Shown: positions 27,578-36,974, counted from the stretch's first letter. The stretch is 64,000 nucleotides of DNA from Leptotrichia wadei (GCF_007990445.1 NZ_AP019841.1:2170001-2234000); one strand, 5' to 3'. Notes: a model not told the origin generated them from the sequence alone. A program made the numbers and translations.

Positions 27578-28669
27578 TTATTTCCTAATATTTCCAATAT
27601 CTCTTATATTCAGCGCCGCATTGTAATCTCTATCAATTTCAATCCCACAGCACTCACATTTATAACTTCTTTCTGATAATTTCAGTTCATCTTTAACATT
27701 TCCACATTTACTGCAAGTTTTCGATGACGGAAACCACTTATCTATCTTCAAAAATTGTTTCCCTAAAAACATCAACTTATATTCAAGCATTCTCAAAAAC
27801 ATTCCCCATCCATTATCTCCTACACTTTTCCCAAAATTTAATACCTGGCTCATTCCTTTCATATTCAAATTTTCAACAACCACAGCATTATAATCTTCAG
27901 ACAATTTTTTCGATAATTTATGCAAAAAATCTCTTCGACAATTTTTAATATACTCATGCAATTTTGATATTTTCATTTTTTGTTTATACCAATTTTTAGA
28001 AAATTTTACTTTTCTTGATAATGATTTCTGTAATTTTTTCAATTTTTTCTCCAACATCCTAAAATATCTTGGATAATCAGCCCTTTGGTTTTCAGAACTA
28101 ACAAATAATTCAGACATTGAAAAATCAAGTCCAATTACTTTATCTTTACTAACTACCTTTTGAATTTCTTTTTCAAATTCTGTCAAAACAGAAACATAAT
28201 AGTTTCCATTGCTATTTATCAATGTTACTGACTTTATCTTGTAATCCTTCGGTATTTCTCTATGATATTTTAATTTTATTCTTTTTAATTTTGGCAAAAC
28301 CAAATATTTGTTTTCCTCAATTCGTATTGAATTGTTCACACAATTTGTCGTGTAACTTTTAACATTATTCTTTTTAGATTTGAACCTTGGAAACTTTGCC
28401 CTCTTTTGAAAGAAATTCGTAAATGATCGTTTTACATTCAATTGAGCATTTGAAAGTGCCAAACTGTCTACTTCTTTTAGAAATCGATTTTCACTTTTCA
28501 AACTGGCAGGTGTAATTATTTTATTTTTTCCAGTTTCTTCATAAAATTTATTCGCAGTGTACAAAATCGTATTGTAGACAAAACGAACACATCCAAAAGT
28601 CTTATTTATCAATAATTCTTGATCTTTATTTGGATAAATTCTGTATTTGAATGCTAAATTATATTTCAT
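27578..28669 (-). CDS. tnpB: TnpB RNA-guided endonuclease, element A
   Basis: 363 residues, all canonical parts present. N-terminal helix-turn region with AFKYRIYPNKDQELLINKTFG. RuvC I Asp in VIGLDFSMSELFVSSE, RuvC II Glu in AVVVENLNMKGMSQ, zinc ribbon CSKCGN..CECCG, RuvC III Asp in EIDRDYNAALNIR. It is therefore predicted to be an active guided nuclease. Its ribosome site AGGAGGTG is strong. Near-identical to the gene at 35465-36562, so the two copies spread recently. Confidence 0.93.
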   Translation of the reverse strand: MKYNLAFKYRIYPNKDQELLINKTFGCVRFVYNTILYTANKFYEETGKNKIITPASLKSENRFLKEVDSLALSNAQLNVKRSFTNFFQKRAKFPRFKSKKNNVKSYTTNCVNNSIRIEENKYLVLPKLKRIKLKYHREIPKDYKIKSVTLINSNGNYYVSVLTEFEKEIQKVVSKDKVIGLDFSMSELFVSSENQRADYPRYFRMLEKKLKKLQKSLSRKVKFSKNWYKQKMKISKLHEYIKNCRRDFLHKLSKKLSEDYNAVVVENLNMKGMSQVLNFGKSVGDNGWGMFLRMLEYKLMFLGKQFLKIDKWFPSSKTCSKCGNVKDELKLSERSYKCECCGIEIDRDYNAALNIRDIGNIRK

Positions 28670-28923
28670 AAATTACACCTCCTTTTGATTTTGGATATTA
28701 TTTTAAGTTATTTTTTTAGAAATTTTATTATTTATAACTTCTCTTCAATATTTTATACAAAAATTGTATCATAAGATATATCCTTTTTTCAATTTTTTTT
28801 TACAAAAAAAAGCAATTCATCTCCCACTTATAGAAGTCGGAGACTTCTTGCTATCTTTTTGTTAAAAATCTCTTATTAATACCAAAACAGTCTAATTTAA
28901 TTTTTTACTTAAATATTTTACTT

Positions 28924-29469
28924 TTATTGAACATTTGTTTCCCCATCTATTTGAATTATGACACTTTGAATATTGGGAAAGTTTTTTAAAATTGTATTTG
29001 TTACAGCTTGAGAAAATCCATTAAATAATTCAGGATTTTTTTTCAAATTTGCGAATGCCGCATTTAATTTTACAACTGTTGTATTTACATTGTCAATTCT
29101 AAGGTTGTAGGCACTTCTAAATTTCATATCATCTGTAATATAATTTGAATTTCTGATAATTCCATTTATGAAATCCCCTTCAATTAAGTTCACTTGACGT
29201 GGAATTGCGATTTCTCGCTCATAAATTGTTCTTGTGCCAGGATCAAATACAAATATAGAAATTTTATTTTGAGTTTCCTCATTTTGCGCTGTTTCCTTTA
29301 CTAAATTCTTATCAACAGTTACATGTATTTCTTCACTGTTATCCCTGTCATATATATTCGTTGCAACTACAGCAGCCGTTATTAAAATAAGCAATATTAT
29401 AAAAAATACGCTGCTAAAAAATACTTTTTTCTTTTTAGGTTCTTCTTTTGATTCTTCTTTTTTTGGCAT
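28924..29469 (-). CDS. GerMN-domain membrane protein
   Basis: 181 residues. A charged Lys/Glu N-terminus and one membrane segment (about 20-42, VFFSSVFFIILLILITAAVV) precede a periplasmic domain. Strand patterns such as ISIFVFDPGTRTIYEREIAIP, VNTTVVKLNAAFANLKKN and IQSVIIQIDGETNVQ match the GerMN fold named from the spore germination protein GerM. This organism is not a spore former, so the name reflects fold only. It follows amiC by 45 bases in the same direction, suggesting a shared envelope role, perhaps in septal peptidoglycan handling. Confidence 0.75.
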   Translation of the reverse strand: MPKKEESKEEPKKKKVFFSSVFFIILLILITAAVVATNIYDRDNSEEIHVTVDKNLVKETAQNEETQNKISIFVFDPGTRTIYEREIAIPRQVNLIEGDFINGIIRNSNYITDDMKFRSAYNLRIDNVNTTVVKLNAAFANLKKNPELFNGFSQAVTNTILKNFPNIQSVIIQIDGETNVQ

Positions 29470-29514
29470 AAAATTCTCCTAATTTGGATAATATTTCCAT
29501 TATTTAAAATGAAA

Positions 29515-30642
29515 TTATCTAAAATAACTTCTTATTGCACTTCCAATAGCATTTGCTGCTCTTTCTTGACCATCTGGTGTCAAGTATTGCGATAAATCAG
29601 AATAATTATTCATAAATCCTAATTCTACAAGTATTGATGGTGAATTACTTCCACGAAGTACTGCAAAATTTGCTCCAAAAACTCCTCTTCTTCTAAGCCC
29701 TGTTGTATTTATAAGATTATTTAATACAGATTCTGCTATAGCTTGACTTGTCTTTTGATTTTTTCTATAAAAAATATCATTTAAAATAAAGTCTGAAAAT
29801 GGCACATCTCCATAGCTTCCATCAACTTTATTTTCAAATTTGGCTACTTGTGCAGCATAACTTCCTTGATCTTTTTTACTAAAATAAAATACTTCTGTTC
29901 CATTTGCTGATGAACTCGAACCTGAATTTAAGTGGATACTTATAAAGAAATCTGCATTTGCATCATTTCCAATTTTGGCTCTTGTATCTAATGGCACAAA
30001 AAAATCTGAATCTCTAGTCATTATAACATTGTAATCCTGTCTTAAATTATTAGCTAGCCTTGTTGCAACTTGCAATGCTATATCTTTTTCATTATATCCA
30101 TTTCCTCTTGCTCCTGAATCATGTCCACCATGTCCAGGATCTACAACTATTGTATATTTTTTATTTCCTCTTGAAGTATTACCTGACTGGCTTTGTGACT
30201 GAGTCTGTGTTATTCTTGTATTGTTGCTGTTATTATTCTGGCTTTGTGGTGTATTATATGATTTTTGCGCTGTTACAGCTTTACCTCCATCTAATGTTAC
30301 TTGAAACTCTCCATTTCTACTGGTAACTTGATAAGTAACAGATGGTTTTAAATACACATACACTACTACCATTCCATTATTTTCAACTGTATAAACCTTA
30401 CTTATATACTGATCACTTTTGTTAATAAATGCTGGAACACCACTTTCCATTTTACTATCTGGGAAACTTAACATTAACAGGTCTTCACCCCCTAATTTTG
30501 TGACAGAAGCATTTGGAATAATCTGTTTATTTTCCCTAAATGTTCCAATGACCTTTCCATTATTATATGAAACATTTTTTAAAGTATCAGAAAATGTAAT
30601 TGCACTTACAAAAAGTAACAAAAACAATAATATCCTTTTCAT
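29515..30642 (-). CDS. amiC: N-acetylmuramoyl-L-alanine amidase (AMIN + Amidase_3)
   Basis: 375-residue exported peptidoglycan amidase that cleaves the MurNAc-L-Ala bond, typically at the division septum. Signal peptide MKRILLFLLLFVSAITFS, an AMIN-like beta domain (about 20-125), a Gln/Ser/Asn-rich linker (about 130-160), then the zinc catalytic domain. The latter has VVDPGHGGHDSGARG, NEKDIALQVA, ISIHLNSGS and SILVELGFMNN, which supply the His and Glu zinc ligands. GGAGG precedes the start. It sits between yajC and the GerMN gene in a leftward operon. Confidence 0.92.
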   Translation of the reverse strand: MKRILLFLLLFVSAITFSDTLKNVSYNNGKVIGTFRENKQIIPNASVTKLGGEDLLMLSFPDSKMESGVPAFINKSDQYISKVYTVENNGMVVVYVYLKPSVTYQVTSRNGEFQVTLDGGKAVTAQKSYNTPQSQNNNSNNTRITQTQSQSQSGNTSRGNKKYTIVVDPGHGGHDSGARGNGYNEKDIALQVATRLANNLRQDYNVIMTRDSDFFVPLDTRAKIGNDANADFFISIHLNSGSSSSANGTEVFYFSKKDQGSYAAQVAKFENKVDGSYGDVPFSDFILNDIFYRKNQKTSQAIAESVLNNLINTTGLRRRGVFGANFAVLRGSNSPSILVELGFMNNYSDLSQYLTPDGQERAANAIGSAIRSYFR

Positions 30643-30723
30643 TTTTTCCTCCTATTTTTTACTATTCATTTCAATTATTTTTAAAAATACATAAATCTCA
30701 ATAAACATAACATCTCTAAATTC

Positions 30724-30990
30724 TTATTTTGTTTCAATTCTTTCAACTGCTGATTTAAGAACAGTCATTCTTGCATTTTTATCAATTTTCATTTCCACAG
30801 TATCTGTAAAAACATTTGTAATAGTTCCTTGGATTCCTCCAACTGTAGTTATTTTAGCTCCTACTTTTAAATTTTCCATTAATTCAGCTTTTTGTTTTTT
30901 CTTTTTTTTATTTGCAAAGTATGTTGGTAAAATCAATACTGCCAAAAATACCACATAAATTATTATTACTCCCATTGAATTCTTATCCAT
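30724..30990 (-). CDS. yajC: Sec translocase accessory protein YajC
   Basis: 88-residue small inner-membrane protein that associates with SecDF. A short N-terminus, one membrane helix (MGVIIIYVVFLAVLILPTYF), then a basic segment and the conserved GAKITTVGGIQGTITNVFTDTVEMKI. The start follows GGAGGAG. It lies 81 bases before amiC, so export and cell-wall genes are likely co-transcribed. Confidence 0.92.
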   Translation of the reverse strand: MDKNSMGVIIIYVVFLAVLILPTYFANKKKKKQKAELMENLKVGAKITTVGGIQGTITNVFTDTVEMKIDKNARMTVLKSAVERIETK

Positions 30991-31150
30991 AATTATTTAT
31001 TTCTCCTCCTTCTGAAATTCTAAAATCTTTTTTAATTATACCACAATTTAGATTATGTTTCAATTTTAAAAAAATTATTTTTAGCTAAAAATCTTTTGTG
31101 AAATGATTATAACTTTTAATATCAAATCTTATAAAAAATAATATTAAAGT

Positions 31151-31193
31151 GAAAATGACTATCTTAAAAAATTAATTTCAAGACAGTCATTTC
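31151..31193 (-). terminator. Probable terminator of pgk
   Basis: Stem gaaaatgactatctt / aagacagtcatttc with one mismatch, 62 bases past the pgk stop. The U-run is imperfect (TTTTCACTTT), so some read-through to yajC is possible. Confidence 0.55.
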
Positions 31194-31254
31194 GTGATTA
31201 AAATGAAAAAATTATTCTTAGTCAACTAAATTAATAGTTATTTAAGTTAGTTTA

Positions 31255-32457
31255 TTATTTATCAGAAATTGCAGCTACTCCTGGCAATACTTTTCCTTCC
31301 AAGTATTCAAGAGAAGCTCCTCCACCAGTTGAAATGTGTGAGAATTTGTCAGCAAATCCTAATTGGATAGCTGCTGCTGCTGAATCTCCACCACCGATGA
31401 TTGTCTTAGCATCAGATAATTCTGCGATTGCTTTACATACACCAATTGTTCCTTTAGCGAAGTTTTCCATTTCAAATACTCCCATTGGTCCATTCCATAC
31501 TACAGTTTTAGCACCTTCTAAAGCTTTTTTGAATAATTCTACAGATTTTTCACCTATATCTAATCCCATCCATCCATCTTCAATGTCATCTACAGAAACT
31601 GTTTTAAATTCTGTATCATTTTTAAATTCTTTTGCTACAACTGTATCAATTGGCAATAATAATTCAACATTTTTTTCTTTTGCTTTTTTGATTAATGAAG
31701 CGGCTAATTCTACTTTGTCAGCTTCCAATAATGAAGAACCTGTGTTTTTACCTTCAGCTTTTAAGAAAGTAAACATCATTCCTCCACCGATAATTACTTT
31801 ATCAGCTTTATCCAATAAGTTTTCAATTACACCAATTTTATCAGAAACTTTTGCTCCTCCTAAAATAGCAACTAATGGTCTTTCAGGATTGTCAACTGCT
31901 CCACCGATAAATTTAATTTCTTTTTCTACTAAAAATCCTACTGCAGAATCTTTAATATTTGAAGCAATTCCTACATTTGAAGCATGTGCTCTATGAGCAG
32001 TTCCGAATGCATCGTTTACAAATACATCTCCAAGTGATGCCCAGTATTTTCCTAATTCAGGATCATTTTTAGATTCTTTTTTACCATCTAAGTCTTCAAA
32101 TCTAGTGTTTTCAAACATTAAGATTTCTCCATCTTTTAGTTCAGAAACTGCTTTTTCCAATTCAGGTCCTCTAGTTTCAGGAATAAATTTAACTGGTTTT
32201 TCTAAAAGTTCTTCCAATCTTTTTGCAACTGGCGCTAAAGTTTTTGAGGCTTTGTCAGCTTCTTCCTTAACTTTTCCCAAGTGAGAAAATGCGATTACTC
32301 TTCCGCCATTTTCCAAAATATATTTTAAAGTTGGAAGAGCAGCTGTAATTCTATTATCATTTGTAATAACTCCATCTTTTATTGGTACATTGAAATCAAC
32401 TCTTACTAATACTTTTTTACCTTTTACGTCTAAGTCTTTTAAAGTTTTTTTAGCCAT
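31255..32457 (-). CDS. pgk: Phosphoglycerate kinase
   Basis: Glycolytic enzyme making ATP and 3-phosphoglycerate from 1,3-bisphosphoglycerate; 400 residues, standard length. N-terminal signature [16 protein letters not shown], the basic loop HLGKVK, hinge and nucleotide region [24 protein letters not shown], and the C-terminal [18 protein letters not shown] lies upstream. It has its own strong promoter and terminator. Confidence 0.98.
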   Translation of the reverse strand: MAKKTLKDLDVKGKKVLVRVDFNVPIKDGVITNDNRITAALPTLKYILENGGRVIAFSHLGKVKEEADKASKTLAPVAKRLEELLEKPVKFIPETRGPELEKAVSELKDGEILMFENTRFEDLDGKKESKNDPELGKYWASLGDVFVNDAFGTAHRAHASNVGIASNIKDSAVGFLVEKEIKFIGGAVDNPERPLVAILGGAKVSDKIGVIENLLDKADKVIIGGGMMFTFLKAEGKNTGSSLLEADKVELAASLIKKAKEKNVELLLPIDTVVAKEFKNDTEFKTVSVDDIEDGWMGLDIGEKSVELFKKALEGAKTVVWNGPMGVFEMENFAKGTIGVCKAIAELSDAKTIIGGGDSAAAAIQLGFADKFSHISTGGGASLEYLEGKVLPGVAAISDK

Positions 32458-32507
32458 TTCGTTATATCCTCCTAAAATTTATTCAAAATCTTTTTTTTTC
32501 CACTTGA

Positions 32508-32536
32508 ATTATACCACTCTTTAATCTGATTTTCAA
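32508..32536 (-). promoter_or_regulatory. Promoter of pgk
   Basis: Leftward TTGAAA (32531-32536), 17-base spacer, TATAAT (32508-32513) with an extended -10 TGG. About 50 bases before the start codon. Confidence 0.8.
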
Positions 32537-32708
32537 GCAATTTAATATATAATCTCAAAACATTTTTAACATTTTAAAAAATATGTCATTTTATGCCTAT
32601 AAAATCAATATTGGATTGTTTAATGACTTGATTTTTTATTTACAAGGAGTCAATACTTTTTGCTTCAGAACGTTTGTTTTATTAAAATACTAAAAAAATC
32701 TATACTTT

Positions 32709-33296
32709 TTACAGCTCTAAAATTTGTTTTAATTTAACTTCATCAATTTCTGATACTTTTTTTATCGGCTTAGGATTTTTAGGATATTCGGAAATAGCTT
32801 TTTCAAACCAAGTGACACCAACCCATTTTCCAAATTTGTATCCAGAATTTTCAAAAAATGCAACTTTTTTAAATCCAAAGTAATTATGCAATTTTTCACT
32901 ATTTTCATTAGGATAAGTTACAAGCGCATAGACATTTACAATATTTTGAAGCTTCAGTATTTCAATCAAAATTTTATACAATTTTTTCCCAATTCCATTT
33001 CCTGCATAATTTCCATCTGTATAAACCGAAAGTTCCGCATCCCACTGATAGGCAGCCCTGCTCCAAATCCTATGTGCATAAGCATATCCAATTATCTCAT
33101 TTTCGTATTCACAAATAATATACGGATATTCCTTTAAAATTTCTCTTATTCTTCCTTTAAATTCCTCGGCTGAAGGTACTTCATACTCAAATGTAATTGT
33201 AGTTTTTTCAACATACGGCTCATAAATTTTTAAGATCTTTTCAGCATCTTCTTCAGTTGCAAATCTAAAAATCAGATTTTCTTTTTTTAACTTCAT
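32709..33296 (-). CDS. GNAT N-acetyltransferase, phosphinothricin-acetyltransferase-like
   Basis: 195-residue cytosolic acetyl-CoA-dependent N-acetyltransferase. Seen: N-terminal LIFRFATEEDAEKILKIYEPYV, the acceptor-side TTITFEYEVPSAEEF, IGYAYAHRIWSRAAYQWDAELSVYTD, and the acetyl-CoA loop GNGIGKKLYKILIEI. This is the PAT/YncA-type pattern, which acetylates amino-acid-like compounds such as methionine sulfone or related toxins. The longer frame would begin 17 codons upstream, but GAGGTG sits before the ATG at 33294-33296. Confidence 0.85.
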   Translation of the reverse strand: MKLKKENLIFRFATEEDAEKILKIYEPYVEKTTITFEYEVPSAEEFKGRIREILKEYPYIICEYENEIIGYAYAHRIWSRAAYQWDAELSVYTDGNYAGNGIGKKLYKILIEILKLQNIVNVYALVTYPNENSEKLHNYFGFKKVAFFENSGYKFGKWVGVTWFEKAISEYPKNPKPIKKVSEIDEVKLKQILEL

Positions 33297-33434
33297 TTTC
33301 AGCACCTCAATGTTCTTAATTTTTCCTTTACTAAATTTTATTCTCAATTTTTTTGATTAGTAATAATTTTTAAATTCATATAAAATATACTAGCATTTTT
33401 TTAGTTGAATTTCAATAGAACAGATTGCTTACTC

Positions 33435-33462
33435 TTGACACTCATAAAAAATAAGATATAAT
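33435..33462 (+). promoter_or_regulatory. Promoter of the acid phosphatase gene
   Basis: TTGACA (33435-33440), 16-base spacer, TATAAT (33457-33462), about 40 bases before the start codon. Confidence 0.85.
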
Positions 33463-33501
33463 TTTATTGAAAAATATTATTAGGAAAGGGATGGTTCAAA
33501 T

Positions 33502-34248
33502 ATGAAAAAAACGTTATTAATTGGTGCATTTTTATTTGCAAGTTTAGTTTCATTTTCAGCAGGAGCAGGAAATGACGTAACAACAAAACCGGAGGTGTAC
33601 TTTTTAAAAAGTTCACAAGTTGTAAGCAGCTATGATTTGTTGCCACCTCCACCAGCAGTTGACAGTATAGCTTTTTTAAATGACAAGGCTCAATATGAAA
33701 AAGGAAAATTATTAAGAAATACTGAAAGAGGAAAACAGGCATATAATGATGCGCAAGTAGAAGGAGATGGAGTACCTCGTGCTTTTTCTGAAGCCTTTGG
33801 ATACACAATTTCTGCTCAAACTACCCCTGAAATTTTTAAATTAGTTACAAAATTACGTGAAGATGCAGGAGATTTGGCAACAAGATCTGCAAAACAGACA
33901 TATATGAGAATTCGTCCATTTGCATATTTTAAAGAATCTACTTGCCGTCCAGAAGATGAAGCAACTCTTTCAAAAAATGGATCTTATCCATCAGGGCATA
34001 CTTCAATCGGATGGGCTACTGCATTAGTATTGGCTGAAATAAATCCAGCAAGACAAAGCGAAATTATAAAACGTGGATATGAAATGGGGCAAAGTCGTGT
34101 AATTTGCGGTTATCACTGGCAAAGCGATGTGGATGCAGCTCGTGTAGTAGCAAGCACAGTTGTCGCAACATTACATTCAAACAGCGAATTTAATACTCAA
34201 TTAGCTAAAGCAAAAGCTGAATTTCAAAGAATTAGCAAAAGAAAATAA
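33502..34248 (+). CDS. Class A non-specific acid phosphatase (PhoN/PAP2 type)
   Basis: 248-residue exported phosphomonoesterase. Signal peptide [21 protein letters not shown]. The three-part PAP2 signature is complete: [10 protein letters not shown], then [13 protein letters not shown], then [17 protein letters not shown], giving Lys, Arg, His, Arg, His and Asp catalytic residues. The N-terminal [22 protein letters not shown] is typical of the class. It releases phosphate from organic esters in the periplasm. GGAAAGG precedes the start and a strong promoter is present. Confidence 0.93.
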   Translation: MKKTLLIGAFLFASLVSFSAGAGNDVTTKPEVYFLKSSQVVSSYDLLPPPPAVDSIAFLNDKAQYEKGKLLRNTERGKQAYNDAQVEGDGVPRAFSEAFGYTISAQTTPEIFKLVTKLREDAGDLATRSAKQTYMRIRPFAYFKESTCRPEDEATLSKNGSYPSGHTSIGWATALVLAEINPARQSEIIKRGYEMGQSRVICGYHWQSDVDAARVVASTVVATLHSNSEFNTQLAKAKAEFQRISKRK

Positions 34249-34299
34249 TAAACAAATCTATCATTATGACTAAAAATAGTATAAATTCAATAAATAAAA

Positions 34300-34324
34300 A
34301 AGGGCATCTAATTTTGATGTCCTT
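34300..34324. terminator. Terminator, best for the leftward rpmB/tRNA-Arg transcript
   Basis: Stem AAGGGCATC / GATGTCCTT with one G-T pair. The leftward strand ends in TTTTTTATTT, a clear U-run; the rightward side (ATATTT) is weaker but may also end the acid phosphatase message. Confidence 0.75.
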
Positions 34325-34359
34325 ATATTTAAATAATGAATAATTTTTTATAAAAAAAA

Positions 34360-34436
34360 TGGCGTACCCGTGAGGAATCGAACCCCAAGCCTTCTGATCC
34401 GAAGTCAGACGCTCTATCCAGTTGAGCTACGGGTAC
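34360..34436 (-). tRNA. tRNA-Arg (anticodon TCG)
   Basis: 77 bases with encoded CCA on the leftward strand. Acceptor GTACCCG / CGGGTAC, anticodon stem TCTGA/TCAGA, loop CTTCGGA giving anticodon TCG, T arm GGGGTTCGAATCC. It lies only 24 bases after rpmB in the same direction and probably shares its transcript. Confidence 0.95.
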
Positions 34437-34460
34437 ACACAAAAAGTAAGTTATAAAAAC

Positions 34461-34718
34461 TTACTTTGCTAATACTTTTAGTATTTTAGGGCTTAATGTT
34501 TCTTTGTTTTTTAACAAGATTTTTTTAACTTGATCGTTATTTTTCCCTTTTAATGTTTTCATTGCTTTTGTACAAACTCTTACTCTAACTTCTTCATTGT
34601 TGATAGTTAAAAGCATTGTTTGTAAATTTGGTCTCCAAATTCTTTTTGTAGCTTTGTGAGAGTGGCTCACTCTATTTCCATGGCTTACTGTTTTTCCAAA
34701 AACTTCACATCTTTGCAT
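34461..34718 (-). CDS. rpmB: 50S ribosomal protein L28
   Basis: 85-residue large-subunit protein. It begins MQRCEVFGKTVSHGNRVSHSH and has KRIWRPNLQTMLLTINNEEVRVRVCTKAMKTLKGK, the L28 signature. The frame is open 14 codons upstream, but GAGGTGAA sits 5-12 bases before the ATG at 34716-34718. An extended -10 element TGTTATAAT lies at about 34790-34798 on the same strand. It is followed by tRNA-Arg. Confidence 0.96.
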   Translation of the reverse strand: MQRCEVFGKTVSHGNRVSHSHKATKRIWRPNLQTMLLTINNEEVRVRVCTKAMKTLKGKNNDQVKKILLKNKETLSPKILKVLAK

Positions 34719-34934
34719 TTTATTCACCTCTACTAAATATTTTAGCAGTTCTCCTTTCATCTTTATTTTTTTAACAGTCCTGCTGTTTTATTATAACATA
34801 TTAACTTAACTATTTTAAAAAAATCGTTATTCAGTTAAAATTATTTTTACATATCGCATTCTATTTTATCATATTTTGATAACTTTTACAAGTTATTATG
34901 ATATTTTTTTACTTTATTTCTCAAAAATTTCCCC

Positions 34935-35321
34935 TTATTTTTCAAAAAATTTCTTCAAATTTGGCGGAAAATAATTTGGTCCTTTTACAACTTTCCCATC
35001 TTCCCGATAAATTGGATTCCCATTTTCATCTAATTTGCTCAAATTGCTTCTATGAATTTCTTCAAAGACATCGTCAATCACATTTTGCATACCATGTTCT
35101 ATAATAGTTCCACAAAGGATATAAAGCATATCCCCAAGGGCATCTGCCACTTCTGTAACATCTCCTTTTTTAGCCGCTTCCAAATATTCTCCATTTTCTT
35201 CAGCCATCAAGTCAAATCTCAATTTTTCCAATCCATCCTTTAATTTTCCAATTGGCTTTTCAGAATTTCCAAGTTTATAAATTCTGTGAAATTCTTCCAC
35301 ACATTCAATTTTTCTTTTCAT
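34935..35321 (-). CDS. MazG/PRA-PH-type nucleotide pyrophosphohydrolase
   Basis: 128-residue all-alpha pyrophosphohydrolase. The metal-binding pattern appears as FDLMAEENGEYLEA (E-x-x-E type) and VADALGDMLYILCG (E/D-x-x-D type). Such enzymes hydrolyse NTPs or related nucleotides to monophosphates. The C-terminal YFPPNLKKFF is typical of this HisE-like subset. TnpB element B has inserted about 30 bases upstream of its start, so its leader now begins inside the element's 3' flank. Confidence 0.8.
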   Translation of the reverse strand: MKRKIECVEEFHRIYKLGNSEKPIGKLKDGLEKLRFDLMAEENGEYLEAAKKGDVTEVADALGDMLYILCGTIIEHGMQNVIDDVFEEIHRSNLSKLDENGNPIYREDGKVVKGPNYFPPNLKKFFEK

Positions 35322-35350
35322 CTATTTTTTATTTTCCTTTCAAATCTATA

Positions 35351-35464
35351 GTGAACTACTCCCGCTTTTAGAAGCGGGAGCTTCTTGGGAAGTATCTGCT
35401 TTTGCTAGCCAAATATATTTACCAAGCTCTTCGGGTAGTTCCTACCCTGTCTTCTTTTATTTTC
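35351..35464 (-). ncRNA. Putative omega-RNA 3' region of element B
   Basis: Same conserved stretch as in element A, with compensated change in one stem (GGTAGGAACTACC here, GGCAGGGACTGCC in A), which supports a conserved RNA fold. The predicted guide begins TATAGATTTGAAAGGAAAAT in the flank. Confidence 0.65.
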
Positions 35465-36562
35465 CTAATATTCCAACATCAATTTTCCAATGTTTTTTAT
35501 ATTCAATGCCGCATTGTAATCTCTATCAATTTCAATCCCACAGCACTCACATCTATAACTTCTTTCTGTTAATTTCAGTTTCTCTTTAATGTTTCCACAT
35601 TTACTGCAAGTTTTCGATGACGGAAACCACTTATCTATCTTCAAAAATTGTTTTCCTAAAAACATCAGTTTATACTCAAGCATTCTCAAAAACATTCCCC
35701 ATCCATTATCTCCGACACTTTTTCCAAAATTTAATGCCTGGCTCATCCCTTTCATATTCAAATCTTCGACAACCACAGCATTATATATTTCAGACAATTT
35801 TTTCGATAATTTATGCAAAAAATCTCTTCGACAATTTTTGATATACTCATGTAATTTTGATATTTTCATTTTTTGTTTATACCAATTTTTAGAAAATCTC
35901 ACTTTTCTTGATAATGATTTCTGTAATTTTTTCAATTTTTTCTCCAGCATTCTAAAATATTTTGGATAATCAGCTCTTTGGTTTTCAGAACTGACAAATA
36001 ATTCAGACATTGAAAAATCAAGTCCAATTACTTTATCATTACTTGGTATTTTTTGAATTTCTTTTTCAAATTCTGTCAAAACCGAAACATAATAACTTCC
36101 ATTGCTGTTTGTCAATGTTACCGACTTTATTATATAATTCTTTGGTATTTCTCTATGATATTTCAATTTTATTCTTTTCAGTTTTGGCAAAACCAAATAT
36201 TTGTTTTCCTCAATTCGTATCGAATTGTTCACACAATTTGTCGTGTAACTTTTAACATTATTCTTTTTAGATTTGAACTTTGGAAACTTCGCTCTCTTCT
36301 GAAAAAAATTCGTAAACGATCGTTTTACATTCAATTGAGCATTTGAAAGTGCTAGACTGTCTACTTCTTTCAAAAATTGGTTTTCACTTTTCAAACTGGC
36401 AGGTGTAATTATTTTATTTTTCCCAGTTTCTTCATAAATTTTATTTGCTGTATACAAAATTGTATTGTAAACAAAACGAACACATCCAAAAGTCTTATTT
36501 ATCAATAATTCCTGCTCTTTATTTGGATAAATTCTGTATTTGAATGCCAAATTATATTTCAT
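35465..36562 (-). CDS. tnpB: TnpB RNA-guided endonuclease, element B
   Basis: 365 residues with every canonical TnpB feature: AFKYRIYPNKEQELLINKTFG at the start, RuvC I VIGLDFSMSELFV, RuvC II AVVVEDLNMKGMSQ, zinc ribbon CSKCGN..CECCG, RuvC III EIDRDYNAALNI. It differs from element A at scattered positions and at the C-terminal tail (KNIGKLMLEY). AGGTGTAATTTC precedes the ATG. Predicted active. Confidence 0.93.
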   Translation of the reverse strand: MKYNLAFKYRIYPNKEQELLINKTFGCVRFVYNTILYTANKIYEETGKNKIITPASLKSENQFLKEVDSLALSNAQLNVKRSFTNFFQKRAKFPKFKSKKNNVKSYTTNCVNNSIRIEENKYLVLPKLKRIKLKYHREIPKNYIIKSVTLTNSNGSYYVSVLTEFEKEIQKIPSNDKVIGLDFSMSELFVSSENQRADYPKYFRMLEKKLKKLQKSLSRKVRFSKNWYKQKMKISKLHEYIKNCRRDFLHKLSKKLSEIYNAVVVEDLNMKGMSQALNFGKSVGDNGWGMFLRMLEYKLMFLGKQFLKIDKWFPSSKTCSKCGNIKEKLKLTERSYRCECCGIEIDRDYNAALNIKNIGKLMLEY

Positions 36563-36732
36563 GAAATTACACCTCCTTTTGATTTTGAATATTATTTTTA
36601 ATTATTTTTATTCAATATTTTATACAAAAATTGTATCATAAGAGTATACTTTTTTCAATTTTTTTACAAAAAAAGCAATTCATCTCCCACTTGTAGAAGT
36701 CGGAGACTTCTTGCTATCTTTTTGTTAAAAAT

Positions 36733-36882
36733 ATACATAATTTTATACATTTCAGCCTGTAAATTTAACATCTGTGACAGCAGAATAGAAATCATTATTC
36801 CACAAAACACCCAAATCTTACTGTTTGTAATTTCATCGTTAATAAATTTTTCCAAATCACCATTTAATTTATTATTCTGCAA
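36733..36882 (-). pseudogene. Short membrane-protein frame cut by element B (weak)
   Basis: An open frame from a TTG at 36882 reads MQNNKLNGDLEKFINDEI then a hydrophobic helix (IWVFCGIMISILLSQML) and runs into element B. Joining it across the element to the sequence at 35350 would give a stop after about 15 further residues. The start codon is non-ATG and the ribosome site is poor, so this may not be a gene. No homology recognised. Confidence 0.3.
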
Positions 36883-36911
36883 AATTTTCCCGCTTTCTAA
36901 AAAAGTAAAAT

Positions 36912-36946
36912 TGCTTTAAAATCAGAAAAACTCCAACTTTAAAGCA
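36912..36946 (-). terminator. Probable terminator of the BI-1-like gene
   Basis: Perfect 9-bp arms TGCTTTAAA / TTTAAAGCA with a 17-base loop, followed leftward by AATTTTACTTTTTT, 29 bases past the stop. Confidence 0.55.
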
Positions 36947-36974
36947 CTTTCACATTAATATTTTAAATATAGTT

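Larger units (their letters stand above)
27474..28860 (-). mobile_element. TnpB-only IS200/IS605-type element A
   Basis: Ends inferred by comparison with element B (35351-36723). The 5' end carries the hairpin TCTCCGACTTC..AAGTGGGAGA and follows TTTTTAAC; the 3' end is the hairpin CTCCCGCTTCTAAAAGCGGGAG then TAGTTCAC. Similarity stops at both sides beyond these points (up to three extra shared bases at the 3' side). It holds one gene, tnpB, and no tnpA, so it depends on a transposase supplied in trans. It sits in an intergenic region. Confidence 0.8.
35351..36723 (-). mobile_element. TnpB-only IS200/IS605-type element B
   Basis: Second copy of the element at 27474-28860, near-identical at both ends. 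It follows TTTTTAAC at its 5' side, as element A does, which marks TTTAAC-like DNA as the insertion target. It has the left hairpin TCTCCGACTTC..AAGTGGGAGA and the right hairpin with GCGGGAG then TAGTTCAC. It lies between a short open frame (36733-36882) and the MazG-like gene. No tnpA. Confidence 0.8.

Noticed and set aside
31334-31996. 220-codon plus-strand frame opposite pgk
   Set aside because: It is the antisense shadow of a highly conserved phosphoglycerate kinase gene, with Ser/Pro-rich composition and no ribosome site.
27474-36723. CRISPR-like repeats (cttttagaagcgggagcttc)
   Set aside because: They occur once per TnpB element, 8 kb apart, not as an array with spacers, and there are no cas genes. 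They are the right-end hairpins of the two elements.
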